NCBI GenBank assembly: GCA_000729835.1
Contig: JFHB01000007.1
Coordinates: 310,001 to 374,000, forward strand
DNA length: 64,000 bases
DNA from: Atkinsonella hypoxylon
Lineage: Eukaryota > Ascomycota > Sordariomycetes > Hypocreales > Clavicipitaceae
Direction: 5' to 3'
Part shown: positions 1 through 11,176 of the stretch, piece by piece
How the letters are laid out: each line of letters opens with the position of its first letter
How positions within the stretch are numbered: position 1 is the first letter of the stretch
The notes under the pieces: generated by a model
Database searches by the model: none
Told to the model about the DNA's origin: nothing
Seen by the model: the letters and a program-made list of their open reading frames with translations, nothing else
Made by a program: the position numbers and the translations under genes

Positions 1-2746
1 GTCTGCCCGATGACCGGGCCATGACCGGGCCACAGCAGCCCAGCCAGCACCTCCCAAATCCTAGAAAAGACCAGTTGACCAGAACAGACTAGACTAGACT
101 GCAGTCTGATGTCGACGTCACTGTCACCACTTCATTCATGCCCACCAGATTGCAGCACCCGAGGGCAATATGCACATCCCTATGACGCACAGAGATGGCG
201 AGCATCGGAACCGCCAGAAATCAGGTGCCCGAAATCGTGTATACAATGATGTGATGCGATACGATGCGACTGATGCGACTGTTCGGCTGGGGCCATTCGT
301 AGTGCCAGTGCCAGTGCCAGTACTAGTTCCACAGACCTACAGAGTAATAATAAGTCAGTCAATGAATCAGTACACTCTCATTCGACATTCTACTACGAGG
401 GACAAGGGCTGCACTGAGCTTCAGGTCGAGAACGACTCACAAATGCCAAGATTGAGCTCCATGCCTCCCTCCGTTGCTTCTGGAGTAACAAACAAATCGA
501 GGAACATATGCCTGAAACGGCGAGATTATGGTCTTCGACTGACTCCCTGGTCCAACGAGGCCATCAGTGACAGCAAAACGATGGGCCACAAGGGCCATCT
601 ACGAGGTTTGAATGGTCGTCGCCTGAAGCAGACCTCAAGTCTGTGCAGTCAGTCTAGACACCCGAAGCAAGCTCAATGAACAGAGCCGGAGGGTGTGCCG
701 TGCCGTTGTTGCCACTCCCCCTTTCAACTGCCCAACGACGGGGACGCTTCGTGGCCAAGATTTGGGGTTTGCTGCTAATATTTCTGGTTATTTCTGTATT
801 TCTTTTACTTTTACTTGTACTTTTTTTCCTCCTTTTTTTTTCCTTCTGTCACCAAAGTCCAAACCGCAGTGCGCACCAGCCAAGGATAAGGGGGGTGGGG
901 GTGTGCACGGATTAGGCACGAAATTGGGAGCGCCGTGGCCGTGGCAGCAGGCTGTTATCTGGAATCTGCGATAGAAGATACGATAACTAGTTAGCAAAGA
1001 CATCAAGGAAGCGCAGATAAACTTAAGAAAGTAACCAATTGATGCACCGACGTCATGACAGGGGCCAGTTTGCTTGCAGCTTGCGCCGACGCCACTTCCC
1101 TAATTGGGGTGGGTGTGGTGTTATCTCTCACAGCCTTGAGTTGGGGGTTGTCCCTGGCAAACTTCATCATTAAACGGTGCATACAATGACTCAGCGTCGC
1201 CAAATGAGATAAGTAATTTGACAGCTTAGCACCACCCATCTTCTTTGGTATCTCCACGTGGGGACACTTCGGAAGGAACTTGGAGAATGAGACGTCAACT
1301 AGTTACCTAGGTACCTTATTAAAACGAGCCAGTTGCTGTTCCCAGCAGTTCCTCATCGACCGACTACTGTCAGTCTATAACCGCATATAAATTTATCTCT
1401 CATCGGTTGTGGCCATCAATCATAATCATCATCTTGACGCAATTGGCAGCACTGAAGGCCAGCTACTTAAGCCAATGCTGACACGTTCGGTGTCTCCGGC
1501 AGCTCTGAAATTCATGGACGGGTTAAGCCTAGTCGTTGGTATGTCCAAGGGGGTGAGCGTCTAATTCAATGGTCTCAAAAGCCTATTTATTCTTCTTCCA
1601 AGAGTCAGGAGTATTTCTGTGCATATCAATCGTGTTGACCATCTAGCGGTCTCTACGGACGGAGTACAGTAATACCTAACTATCACACTGCTGCTGCTGC
1701 TACAATGTGCGGCTGACTGGTGAGAACCACATCGTCGGGACTCGGCAGCTATCCGTACGGGTGCAGCATTAGTTACCGAAGTGACACCCGGTCAAAGTAA
1801 AGTGCTAGCCAGGTCTTTGTTGAAGGGAGAGTCTGTTCTTTTGAGCTATTATCCTCCGTATTTTCGACCTATTCCATGAACGGCACGAGCTGTCTGCTGG
1901 TTCTTATTCACGGCACTTGGAACTAAGATTCTTCTGCCGAATAATTCTTGGAGGTATGATCGATTTAGGTCACAGCTTGACACGACTCTAACGATTGTCT
2001 AGTGGCCAACCATCCGGCCATTTGTGATCTGGCGGGTTTGTAAAATAAAAAACGCCACCTGCAAACATCATCCTAGTTACCTGGCTTATATGCATGACAA
2101 AGAAATGCGATTGTCTTGGGGAGCACAAAACATCCGATCTGGCGTGAAGTCGTAGAGAAATAACTGCCTGTTCTATCATTGTCAATTGCATTCGAATGAC
2201 ATTTACCTTTGCATGGGCACTTTGACGTGAAATGCTGTTGTCTCCAATGTTCTCTGTCCTTTTTTTTTTTTTTTTGCAATTGCAGGCCACCGTTCGTTCG
2301 TTCGTTCCTTCCCTCCTCATCATCCGACATCAGTAACTACAGTACAACCATAACAATCTATTGGCTCTTGCTCACCCACTTTTTTTGAACCTTCGCCTGA
2401 GGAACCCCGCGGCTGTGGTGATTGAGTAAGGCTCCGCATCTCTTAAGTTAGTTGAGCAAGGGCACGATCATTAAGTATCTCTTGGTAGCGGTGAAAGGCA
2501 GCCGGGATCCTGGTTTACGATGGCCCTGACAGGCGGCTATTTACGGAGTACTAGGTATATATGAGCTATCGGCTGATACGGCTATCTTGCATTTCAGCAA
2601 ACGCGCGCAATGCTTTGTTTGCCACTTGAGACGAGACACAGGTTATAATCCTGCATCGTCTGCCTGCACCAACCCGAGACCGGAGCATCTCGAACTCGAA
2701 TACTGCATCGTCCCCCGACGAAAGTGAAGCATTCCTTTTCCCAACA
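1..2746. other. Intergenic region, no convincing gene
   Basis: I see no gene here. The longest open frame (170-679, +) has low-complexity VPVPVPV-type content from a CCAGTG repeat and no recognisable domain. The stretch holds a T homopolymer near 2262-2275, a (CGTT)4 repeat at 2291-2306 and one copy of the dispersed TACGGAGTA motif (2542-2550). About 200 bp before 2747 is the presumed promoter of the SDR gene. Confidence 0.6.
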
Positions 2747-3631
2747 ATGGCCTCCACTTCATATAGTGCGGCATCGCTCTTTGGCGTCAAAGATATCGTC
2801 GCCGTTGTCACGGGTGGTGGTTCGGGACTGGGCGCCATCACCACGCACGCTCTCGTCACCAACGGAGCCAAGGCCGTTTATATTCTTGGGCGGCGGAAAG
2901 AGGCGCTCGTCTCAACTCAACAGAGTTCGACCAACCCTCACGTGGTACACCCGATTGTCTGTGATGTCACTTCCAAAGACAGCTTGGCCGCCGCCGCCGG
3001 TCGCGTACGGGCCGAAGTTGGCTACGTGAACGTACTCTTCGTCAATAGTGGTGTTGCCAAAGCAGGCACTGAGTCAATTAATACTAGCGACGATGTCAAG
3101 ACCGTCCAGCGCAAATTATGGAAGCCACAAATGGAGGACTTCACGAGTAATTTACACGTGAATGTAACCGGCGCCTACTATACTTCGATCGCCTTTCTCG
3201 ACTTGTTAGATGAAGGCAACAAGAGAGCGGTAGTAGCCGAAAGGTCACAGATCGTGCTTATTTCATCCGGTGCGGCTTTCTCTCGTATGCCATTTTCCGG
3301 CTTGGCCTACGGTGCTAGTAAAGCCGCCGTCACGCACATGATGAAACAGCTGTCGACGATATTAGCACCTTACAAGATTCGAGTTAATGCGATTGCCCCC
3401 GGCTTCTTCCCCAGCGAAATGACTCAAGATATTCCTTTCATGAAGGCAGAGAGGAACCCTCGGGAAGAGGGTGCTTTGGACTCCAAGACAGTCCCCTTGC
3501 AGAGAGTTGGTACTGAGGAGGACTATGCTGGCGTTATCTTATTCCTTGCCAGCAAAGCAGGAGGATACATTGATGGCACCATCATTCTCAATGACGGAGG
3601 CCGTATTGCCCTGCTTCCCAGTAGCTACTAG
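2747..3631 (+). CDS. Short-chain dehydrogenase/reductase (SDR)
   Basis: Single-exon 294-aa NAD(P)-dependent oxidoreductase of the classical SDR family, the usual length for that family. The nucleotide-binding glycine motif TGGGSGLG is at residues 22-29. The usual NAG motif is present as NSG (FVNSGVA), followed by the structural Asn in NVTG. The catalytic set is a Ser in LISSGAA (about 173-174) with Y188 and K192 in YGASK. NAIAPGFFPSEMT follows, as in 3-oxoacyl-ACP-reductase-like and gluconate-dehydrogenase-like fungal SDRs. There is no signal peptide or membrane segment, so it is probably cytosolic. The ATG lies in a good context (ACAATGG). It stands alone, with empty DNA on both sides, so its substrate cannot be inferred from neighbours. 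Family assignment is certain; the specific reaction is unknown. Confidence 0.93.
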   Translation: MASTSYSAASLFGVKDIVAVVTGGGSGLGAITTHALVTNGAKAVYILGRRKEALVSTQQSSTNPHVVHPIVCDVTSKDSLAAAAGRVRAEVGYVNVLFVNSGVAKAGTESINTSDDVKTVQRKLWKPQMEDFTSNLHVNVTGAYYTSIAFLDLLDEGNKRAVVAERSQIVLISSGAAFSRMPFSGLAYGASKAAVTHMMKQLSTILAPYKIRVNAIAPGFFPSEMTQDIPFMKAERNPREEGALDSKTVPLQRVGTEEDYAGVILFLASKAGGYIDGTIILNDGGRIALLPSSY

Positions 3632-6600
3632 AAAAGCTTCAGTCTCGGGACAACGCTGGCGAGGCCACCCATCATAAATTGATCTGGAATTTTTTTACTT
3701 CCGAGAATTAAAGTGTCGGTGAAGAGCACCAACCAACCAGACCAGTGTCAGTGTGTTGCCCGCTAGGAACGGCCACTCGCATCTAATGAGACGATAAGTT
3801 ACTGAACAATCCCTGCCGATCCGAATATTCCTTGTATGCTTCTCAAAGCTCTCCCCTCTCCCTGTCAATGATTTACCCTGCTTGAGAATGCTCCCCCCCC
3901 CCCCCGGTTCCAAAAAAAAAAAAACATGGGTTGCAAGTCTTACATTCTTGTCCTCCTGTCATTTGCGCCCAGACAGTTGAAGGCATTTTGGACCTAAAAT
4001 ACTGAGATGCTGCCGAGGCGTGAGCATAAAAGAAACATGGGGTACGCTAACCTCAACCGACAGGGCGGATAAGACAAAAGGGGATATTAAGGAGAGACCG
4101 CATGTGCCATGCCACCCCAGCATCCCACAAGCACATGCCCACGTTGAGGCAAGCGCCAACATCATTGGGCGCCCACAACGCACAAACGTTTTGTTGTTGA
4201 CTGACCAGGTGCAGCGTTCGAATACGCTTGTCTTTCAAAAGGCTGACAATCAATTGTGAGAAGAAAATGGTCTTGGCCGGACAATTCGACAGGCGCGAAT
4301 CCATAAAACCCCTTTCGGTTTGCATAAAAAGACATTAAAGGTTATTGCAGAGGCGTCTGCATGTGGTGTCACGTTGAGAATCCGCGACTTCTGGAAGGCC
4401 GCCATTGCGATCATGCAGAGGATCTGTGCGACAGCTTGGAAAGATTGTGATCCCTGCCCTGCGCCAGGGCAAAACTTTCTTCAATGTCAGAGCTGGTGGT
4501 CCGTGATCGTATCCCGGGCTGACGAGTTGCTGATCGTAATCTGTCTGTGGCTTCGAAAGATATGTGCCTTGATTGAACGCAGTACAGGCCATGCATGGTT
4601 AGTACATGAATGAGTTGTTTGTTTATTTGCTTATGCTGATTCTTCCATATAGCTATAGCTCACGGGCAGCAAAGTGAGGATCTCGTCGGTCGTTTCATGG
4701 GTTGCCCAGCCAACGGCCGAGAAACTGGCTGCTTCAATACTTTGCAGTTCCTATTTTCCTGTCTCGCTCTCTCTGTACTGACCTTTTTACAGCAACTCAC
4801 GTTGCAGAACCTGCAGTTAGGAAGTATTCTCTTGGTTACATCAACGAAGCTACTACAAATCCTGTTGCAATGGTTGACGGGTAACTATTTTGCTACAGTC
4901 TCAAGACAATAGCAAATAGGCCACATATTTACCCTAGGTGATTAGAAACGAAGATTGGATGAAGAATAGGCGCGTGCAAGCGTGAAGGAGGGTGAGCGAA
5001 AGCTGAGGATGCATAGAACTTGGGGACCTATGAAGAACGTCTCTAGACAGAGCGAGCCAAGGGTAGATGATCTGGGGGAAAGCAGGTGTAATATAGGGAC
5101 TTCTGTCTCCGAGAAGAACTTTCTGCAGGTTCGCACTGAAAGAACGCTCAGTCGCTGCAGGAGCCATCGTATGCGGGACCTTTGACAATCGAGGCTGTCA
5201 CGAACATGCATCTTAGCTTCATGTTGCAGCAAGATCATTAGGCTGTCTGGTTGGTGCAAGTCTGAGCATTTCGTTATCATGTGGAAAGTCTACATAAATC
5301 GCCAGCAACGAATTTTCCACTCAACAAAGCCAGATTGGATTAGCTCCGTTTTATCCCAGATTGCGCAAAATGATTATTTACGCCGCATAGATCTTTGAGG
5401 GGTGCCTAAGAGAAGAGATGCCAGTGTCATTAAGACGGCTGTCAAAGAACTCTGTTCCGGCCATTGAACCCTGCCTAAGAAGTCCCATCGTATATGACTC
5501 AAGTTACGTGCACTCACTTAATCTCTTCTTGTATCAGCTGCCGAGTACTTTACATTATTAGTTCCGTTGTGGTTTCCGTGCGGCACAATATCAGCCACCT
5601 AGCTACACATTGTCTCATCTTACGCATTTATACACTCGCCAAAGCTTCGTAATTTACAACTGTAGCACGCAGTACATCGGCACGGAGGATTATATCCTAA
5701 TCACGCACTCCTTAGCCAGGCAGTGAGTGACAGGTGTCAAGGCTTGTTGGGTTCCGAGTCAAGGGCACTGCCAATAGCTGCCACAGTAAAGAGTATAACG
5801 AAAAGGAGCTTCATGATTCTGCTTCCTACCAAACCCTCCAAACCCTCCACAATAAGAGGGTTGAGTGTACAAGTTTTGCCATCAACTTTCCATGAACGAC
5901 CTCAAGCCTCTCGTGGGCCTTTCACGGCACTCATATACATTGTTCAGCATGACAAACGTCGCCGCTTCTCCGCGTTTATTGGACAACGCTGGTCAGATCA
6001 TCGTGCATTTGGCCATGGGACCTGGCTAATCCGAGTCCACAAAAGACTTGGCAAACTTTACTTTCTCCGCGACGATGCAGTCCTCACTGGTGGAACTGCT
6101 TGAAGCAGGATTTTGAGGCGGCTGTATTATTGTTACACTGGTCTTCCCTTTGTCTATGGTCAAATCATGGATCCCACCGCGAACTATCGGCGTAACGTCC
6201 TCGTCATTGCCTCCGCACACTTTTCCGTGCTCTCTCTTGCTCCTCACTTGTCATTTCGTTTTATCTTATGTTTCTCTTGGAGGCACACCATGCTTCAATA
6301 TGGTGCGGGGTATGTATGCTTCGCCGATTTGCTGATGGGCGTAAGCTTATGCACGAGACCAGTCTATTTTATTCTTGCTGCCATCGAACATGATTTATGA
6401 GATTCGTTGAAGATCTACGCCTTTGTCTGATGTGTGGCCTTGAAAATGGTGCCAGACAGTTGGTCGATTTGCATGTTGCCAAGCATCTAACTCGACCTCG
6501 AAACTGGTCGTCTTTCCCACGTCTTTCTTGAATGACCTGTTCATTGTCCGTGTCCTCTACGAGGCCTGAAGCATCATTGCCTGTCTCTGAAGGCGTAGGG

Positions 6601-7534
6601 AGTACCAACCTAGCCTATTATTCTACAAAGGAAAAGGGAGGCACCAGTGCATGATTCACCGTGAGGCCGAGACTATCTCTAGACATCCTAGCTTTCAGTG
6701 CAAGCCCAAGCCGAGTGCTTGAGTCAAATCTGTGGCTCCGATTCACGATTTTGCGTCAAGAGATTCTAGGTTAATGATGCCCATGGATCGGTTATTGGTG
6801 TGGCTGTTCCATATACTCTTGTGTGGGACTCCAAAAGCTGCATGGCTAAACTCTCGCAATGCTCGTGTTCATATGACCGTTCGCCTGGATACTAAGTCAA
6901 GACCTCGCGAAGCCTCATCGAATCTATGCCGCCGACCGGTTAAGCTTTATTGCCTTGTATGCTGCCATAAAAAGCGTTTCTTGACTGGTTCGGGAATTGC
7001 ACAGCTTCTCTCCAAATATGCGTTTGCTTAGGCTGGCTTTTCATTATGTAGTAAGACATTCAAGTACCTTCGGCTCTCATTATACGTACGGAAAGAAGAT
7101 CAACCGACATTGTTTTCAGCGAGTGGATTAGCTAACATGTCGTGACGTCCTCGCTCGCATGAGATATCCTATTGGAAATGCTCCCGTATTTCTTGGGCAG
7201 TTATTTTCTCAATAAACCTGTTCTAACGCGGATATGGGCGAATCTTCGGTCAATATACCTTACCAATGGTACATTAGCATGTGAAATTAGAATCATCACT
7301 CGCTACTGTTAATCATTTCCCAGACCTCTTGAAGCTCTTGAAACAGGAGAATATAGAATATGTCCAAATGACTTGCATGCTAGTATGCAAAAGAAATGAA
7401 TGAAAAACGGTCTGTTACCACTTAGACATATGGTGCCCACTAATGATCCATATCGGTGCTGAAGAAAACGCTAAAGTAGAATCAACGTCAGACACAATTT
7501 AAATTCCACACTAATGCTTCCCAATCACTACCTT
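3632..7534. other. Intergenic region with possible unrecognised gene remnants
   Basis: No intact gene is visible in 3.9 kb. A C13 run (3893-3905) followed by an A13 run marks the 3' side of the SDR gene. Open frames are short and unrelated to known families. On the minus strand between about 7030 and 6030 several short protein-like stretches (for example a frame reading LDAWQHANRPTVWHHFQGH near 6470-6540) alternate with stops and frame changes. This could be a very old relic, but I cannot assign a family. Confidence 0.5.
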
Positions 7535-10357
7535 TCAATCACCTCCTATTGAGACATTCGTTCCGTTTATCCGCGCCTGCGCCAGCTCCGCATCAATATT
7601 CCAAGGATTCCAGAAATCGCCCATCTCCCGAACCATCTCTTCGATCATATCCATGGGCTCTTCTGAGCCTCTGTCGCACATTGAACAATCCATCTTTCCG
7701 CCTCCAGGTTCAGGTTGTGAACCATCATGGACCTCGTCATTTCTATCACATGTAGGGTCTGACATCGTATAGATCATCTCCGGGGTAGCGGGTCCTGAGC
7801 TAGACATCTTTGGACGAGAAATATCATGACATAGCCCGTTACGGCCATCTGTCCGACTCGCAACGGCTTCGAAATGCTTCAAAAATTTAGTGTCGCTGCC
7901 CAATGGAAGCTCATCAATTGAAGTTTCTGGGGGTGGAGAGCCCTGTCGTTCTGCTGCGTGAGCAGCTGTTGACTCGTTTCTCTTATGTGAGCCCCAAGTA
8001 CTTTCAGAAATAGCAAGCGGACTTGCCCAAGCGACCCTGAGATTTGAGCGTTGTTGGCTCAACTGGCTCTTTAAGACTGATGGAAGTGATTTATGACCGT
8101 CTCGATCGGGAGTCCGGGAAACGATGCGCCGAGAACAGCCCCTATGTAATCGATCTGGTGAAGGTGACATGAAGGATGCGAACGGCTTCAAACAAAATTG
8201 AGGTTCCGGTGTTCGTGGTCGGAGTTGTCTTCCGGCTGGTTTGGTGAATCCTCTCTGCGTTGTTGCATTTCGACTGTTAGTGATATCGGTAAGGATGGCT
8301 GGGGTACCACAAGCGGCCCAGGGATTCTTGATGACAGTGTCATTATCATCTCGCAGGAAGGATCCAGGCTGGTTGAGATTAGGTGACAGTCCTGTTAAAG
8401 GCTGGTTAAGGACAGGTAGTTCATCTAACTTTGCCCATGGGCTCTGTTGTAAGACTGGGATGTGGGATGCAGAGTCGGCATTATGTATGTTATCCGAGAT
8501 ATTATCTATGGAAATGTCGCCGGTTTCGAATGCCTTTGATGCATGATCGTCTTCAACAAAGCGGCCAGTCCCTGCTTCACTGAATGATTGATCATTTGTA
8601 TTAACTTGGCGAGTATGGTGGTTCTCTGAATGTTGTGTCCCGTACTTCTTGCTTGATATTGGCTGGGCGTCCTCAGGCTGGGCAGACTTAGTCGTTTCGA
8701 AATCAAGCTTCTCCTGCGACTTCTCCGATATAGAGTCTTTCCCAGCGATAATAGTTTGAGGGGCCAAAAAAGAGCCAGAAGCTAACCCTGACAGCCTCTT
8801 CCACGGACTCGAAGGCACAAATAAGTTTAAGATGTTTTTGAAGCTTGAGTCATGCGTCTCGTGTCCGGTAGAGTTCTGCGCTGAGATTCTGGTTGCTAGA
8901 ATACCGCAGACTTTCGGTTCTGTCTTACATTTCCCGTTTGATTCGGCTATGGCGTGAGTGCTATAGCTAATACGTCCTAGATTTTCTGTTCTTGCATCCG
9001 AGAACTCGCCGGATGTCTGTTCTGATTTTGGGTTCTCCTGAGATGACCTTTTCCCAGAGATAGCGGTCTCTGACGGTTCTGGGACATTCGCGGTCGCGGC
9101 TGTCTTAACAGCTCCGATTCCAGAATATCTAGATTCTGGCATTGGCCTAGTGCTGCCTCCAGCAGGCCCTATCACCTCACAATCTGAGCTGGCGTTTTGC
9201 ATGTGAATGATCTCAGGACTCTGTACAGTTCGAGCGTCGATATTACCCGTACTGACTGACACATCTCTGGATGCTAGTGTTGATACATTAGTCCCATCCA
9301 TGTCTAATTTTGTTCTGGTTTCAGTTTCGGAGAAACCTTTACTACAGGTAGTAGAGAAGTCAAGACACGATACGAGTTTGTCAGAGAGCGTACGGTTGTT
9401 CTTTACATGTCGCAAGCGAGATGGTGTCGGAGGTGTAGGCGCCGATGGACTGATGTCGTGCGATTTCAATTTGGTCTCCGACAGGGATGACAAGCGAGGT
9501 TCTTTTTGCAAAGATATGGGAGATGATAGAGTGGCAGCCGCAGCTCTGTGAGGGCTCAGCTCATCATCAGACTCCTTTTCTTTTGTATTTGCTCTTGAGC
9601 CTGTCGCATACTTTTTCGATGATCGTCGACGAGAAGGGGTGCCGGAGAATGTATCATGGCTGAAGCTCGATGACGGCATGTCTGCCACAAGTTCATCCAT
9701 GTCTTCATTTTTTCGAGGTTGGTTCTTGTCCTCGATTTGATGGTCAAATCTTCGTCTCTTTGCAGAAGCCCTTTTCAACCAGTCAGATCCGCTCCCTCGC
9801 CTTTTCTTCTGAGGAGAAATCAGATCATTTGCGATTGTGTCGCACAGACTGTCGCGGGCGCTGGGCAGTTGATCGAGTTGTGCCTGCCAGTGCTTAACAG
9901 TTTGAAGCATTTCAGTCTCTAGAAATGGATGGTCTTGAGTGTACGGAGCCTGCTTAAGACTTTCCGGGCTTGGCAGATGACAGTTATCCAGAGGGGGGGA
10001 AAGTGAGGGTCTCTGACCAAGTCGCATTTTTGTCAACCCTTGGCTTTGAGATGCAATATTTTCTTTACCAAGCAACCATGATGTTCTCCTTCCCTTTTTT
10101 ATAGCACTCTCGTTGCGTTTGGATTTCCATGGATTAACCCACCCCGAGGAGCTTTCGAACGGCCCTTCTAGGGAGGCGGACATGATCAGTGGAATAGCTC
10201 CAGCGAGGAATTGTTGTCCGGCCTCTTCGTACCGAAGTTTTCGAGTGGAGGGGCTTTGATATCCATCATCCTCGGAGCCCTCGTAGAAGATATGTTGTCG
10301 CTCGCAATATGATTCGCAATAAATGATGTCGTCACCGGGCCAAGTCCTCTCATTCAT
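7535..10357 (-). CDS. Conserved-looking protein of unknown function, 940 aa, disordered
   Basis: Single open frame of 940 aa starting MNERTWPGDD. I do not recognise a catalytic domain. Most of the protein is Ser/Thr/Pro-rich and likely disordered, with many SP/TP sites (for example SAPTPPTPSR) that could be phosphorylated. A basic cluster QKKRRGS...KRASAKRRRFD around residues 183-206 looks like a bipartite nuclear signal. The two ends look more constrained: an N-terminal block with AGAIPLIMSASLEGPFE and NPWKSKR, and a C-terminal block MIEEMVREMGDFWNPWNID ending GGD. It is divergently arranged with the CDC11-like gene, sharing about 820 bp of upstream DNA. The frame is surely coding given its length and shared promoter region; function is unknown, and a nuclear role is only inferred from the basic motif. 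Confidence 0.85.
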   Translation of the reverse strand: MNERTWPGDDIIYCESYCERQHIFYEGSEDDGYQSPSTRKLRYEEAGQQFLAGAIPLIMSASLEGPFESSSGWVNPWKSKRNESAIKKGRRTSWLLGKENIASQSQGLTKMRLGQRPSLSPPLDNCHLPSPESLKQAPYTQDHPFLETEMLQTVKHWQAQLDQLPSARDSLCDTIANDLISPQKKRRGSGSDWLKRASAKRRRFDHQIEDKNQPRKNEDMDELVADMPSSSFSHDTFSGTPSRRRSSKKYATGSRANTKEKESDDELSPHRAAAATLSSPISLQKEPRLSSLSETKLKSHDISPSAPTPPTPSRLRHVKNNRTLSDKLVSCLDFSTTCSKGFSETETRTKLDMDGTNVSTLASRDVSVSTGNIDARTVQSPEIIHMQNASSDCEVIGPAGGSTRPMPESRYSGIGAVKTAATANVPEPSETAISGKRSSQENPKSEQTSGEFSDARTENLGRISYSTHAIAESNGKCKTEPKVCGILATRISAQNSTGHETHDSSFKNILNLFVPSSPWKRLSGLASGSFLAPQTIIAGKDSISEKSQEKLDFETTKSAQPEDAQPISSKKYGTQHSENHHTRQVNTNDQSFSEAGTGRFVEDDHASKAFETGDISIDNISDNIHNADSASHIPVLQQSPWAKLDELPVLNQPLTGLSPNLNQPGSFLRDDNDTVIKNPWAACGTPAILTDITNSRNATTQRGFTKPAGRQLRPRTPEPQFCLKPFASFMSPSPDRLHRGCSRRIVSRTPDRDGHKSLPSVLKSQLSQQRSNLRVAWASPLAISESTWGSHKRNESTAAHAAERQGSPPPETSIDELPLGSDTKFLKHFEAVASRTDGRNGLCHDISRPKMSSSGPATPEMIYTMSDPTCDRNDEVHDGSQPEPGGGKMDCSMCDRGSEEPMDMIEEMVREMGDFWNPWNIDAELAQARINGTNVSIGGD

Positions 10358-11176
10358 GGCTAAAATTGCTCTACTAGCGATGTTTTAGTCAGAACATGGG
10401 TTTGATAAGAGTGGACAGAGTCAGAATTCAAAGATATCCGGAACACATTCAGCTGAACGGGCTTATGGTCCGACCACTTGTTCTACCGGAAAGTGTGGTT
10501 CTGTGCAAATTAGCCGACCTCGCCGATGCATGACACGAAACGCGTCTCGCGACCACACGTGATGTCGCGTAAATTGGTATCCACAGCCACATCTAGATCA
10601 GCCACATCGTCAACTTTAATCACAGTTATGCGAAACAGGGCGTGAATTAAGCGTTCATCCCATCATTATTGAGTGCTTCGATCGCGATTTTCTAAATCTC
10701 ACGAAATCTAATTATTCCACATCAGAATTTTATTCGCGCGACCACGTGACAGAAAGCTTCGCCCCTGTTGGCACAGCAACGACGCTAAACCCAATACATA
10801 CATTCTTCTGTTTACCAGACATGCAGCTCGTCGCACACGCGCGCACATACACCTAGGACTGAATGTAGTCAAAGTTTCGCGAATCATGACCATGCATCCG
10901 TTATTCGCAAAACCAACATATCCCTAAAATATTCTCAAATCCTTTGCATTTTCAACATCAACTGACGCTCATGTTCTTCGGTCTTTTCAACATCCAAACC
11001 CCCATTCTCAAGTGATGCGAACTCAGGAAAGTGTATCTTAACACACAACCGCACTCCCATCCAATTTATTGACGCAACCCCGCCGCCATCAGCCGCCACT
11101 GCAAGCACACAGGTTGATGGCGTCGTGACCTAAATATTTCAATTCATTGTTCAAACACGGCCTCGGAGGTGCCAAC
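10358..11176. promoter_or_regulatory. Divergent promoter region between the 940-aa gene and CDC11
   Basis: An 819-bp spacer separates two divergently transcribed genes. It contains one perfect ACGCGT (10540-10545), the MluI cell-cycle box bound by MBF in yeasts, and two CACGTG-like cores (CACACGTGATG near 10555 and CCACGTGAC near 10743). The presence of these strings is seen directly; regulatory use is inference. Confidence 0.4.

Noticed and set aside
170..679. 169-codon plus-strand open frame
   Set aside because: Basic, low complexity, no family resemblance, no splice or start context to support it.
11147..11176. Ten-residue 5' extension of the CDC11-like frame
   Set aside because: It begins at a TTG codon; the ATG at 11177 has an ideal context and matches the usual start of the family.
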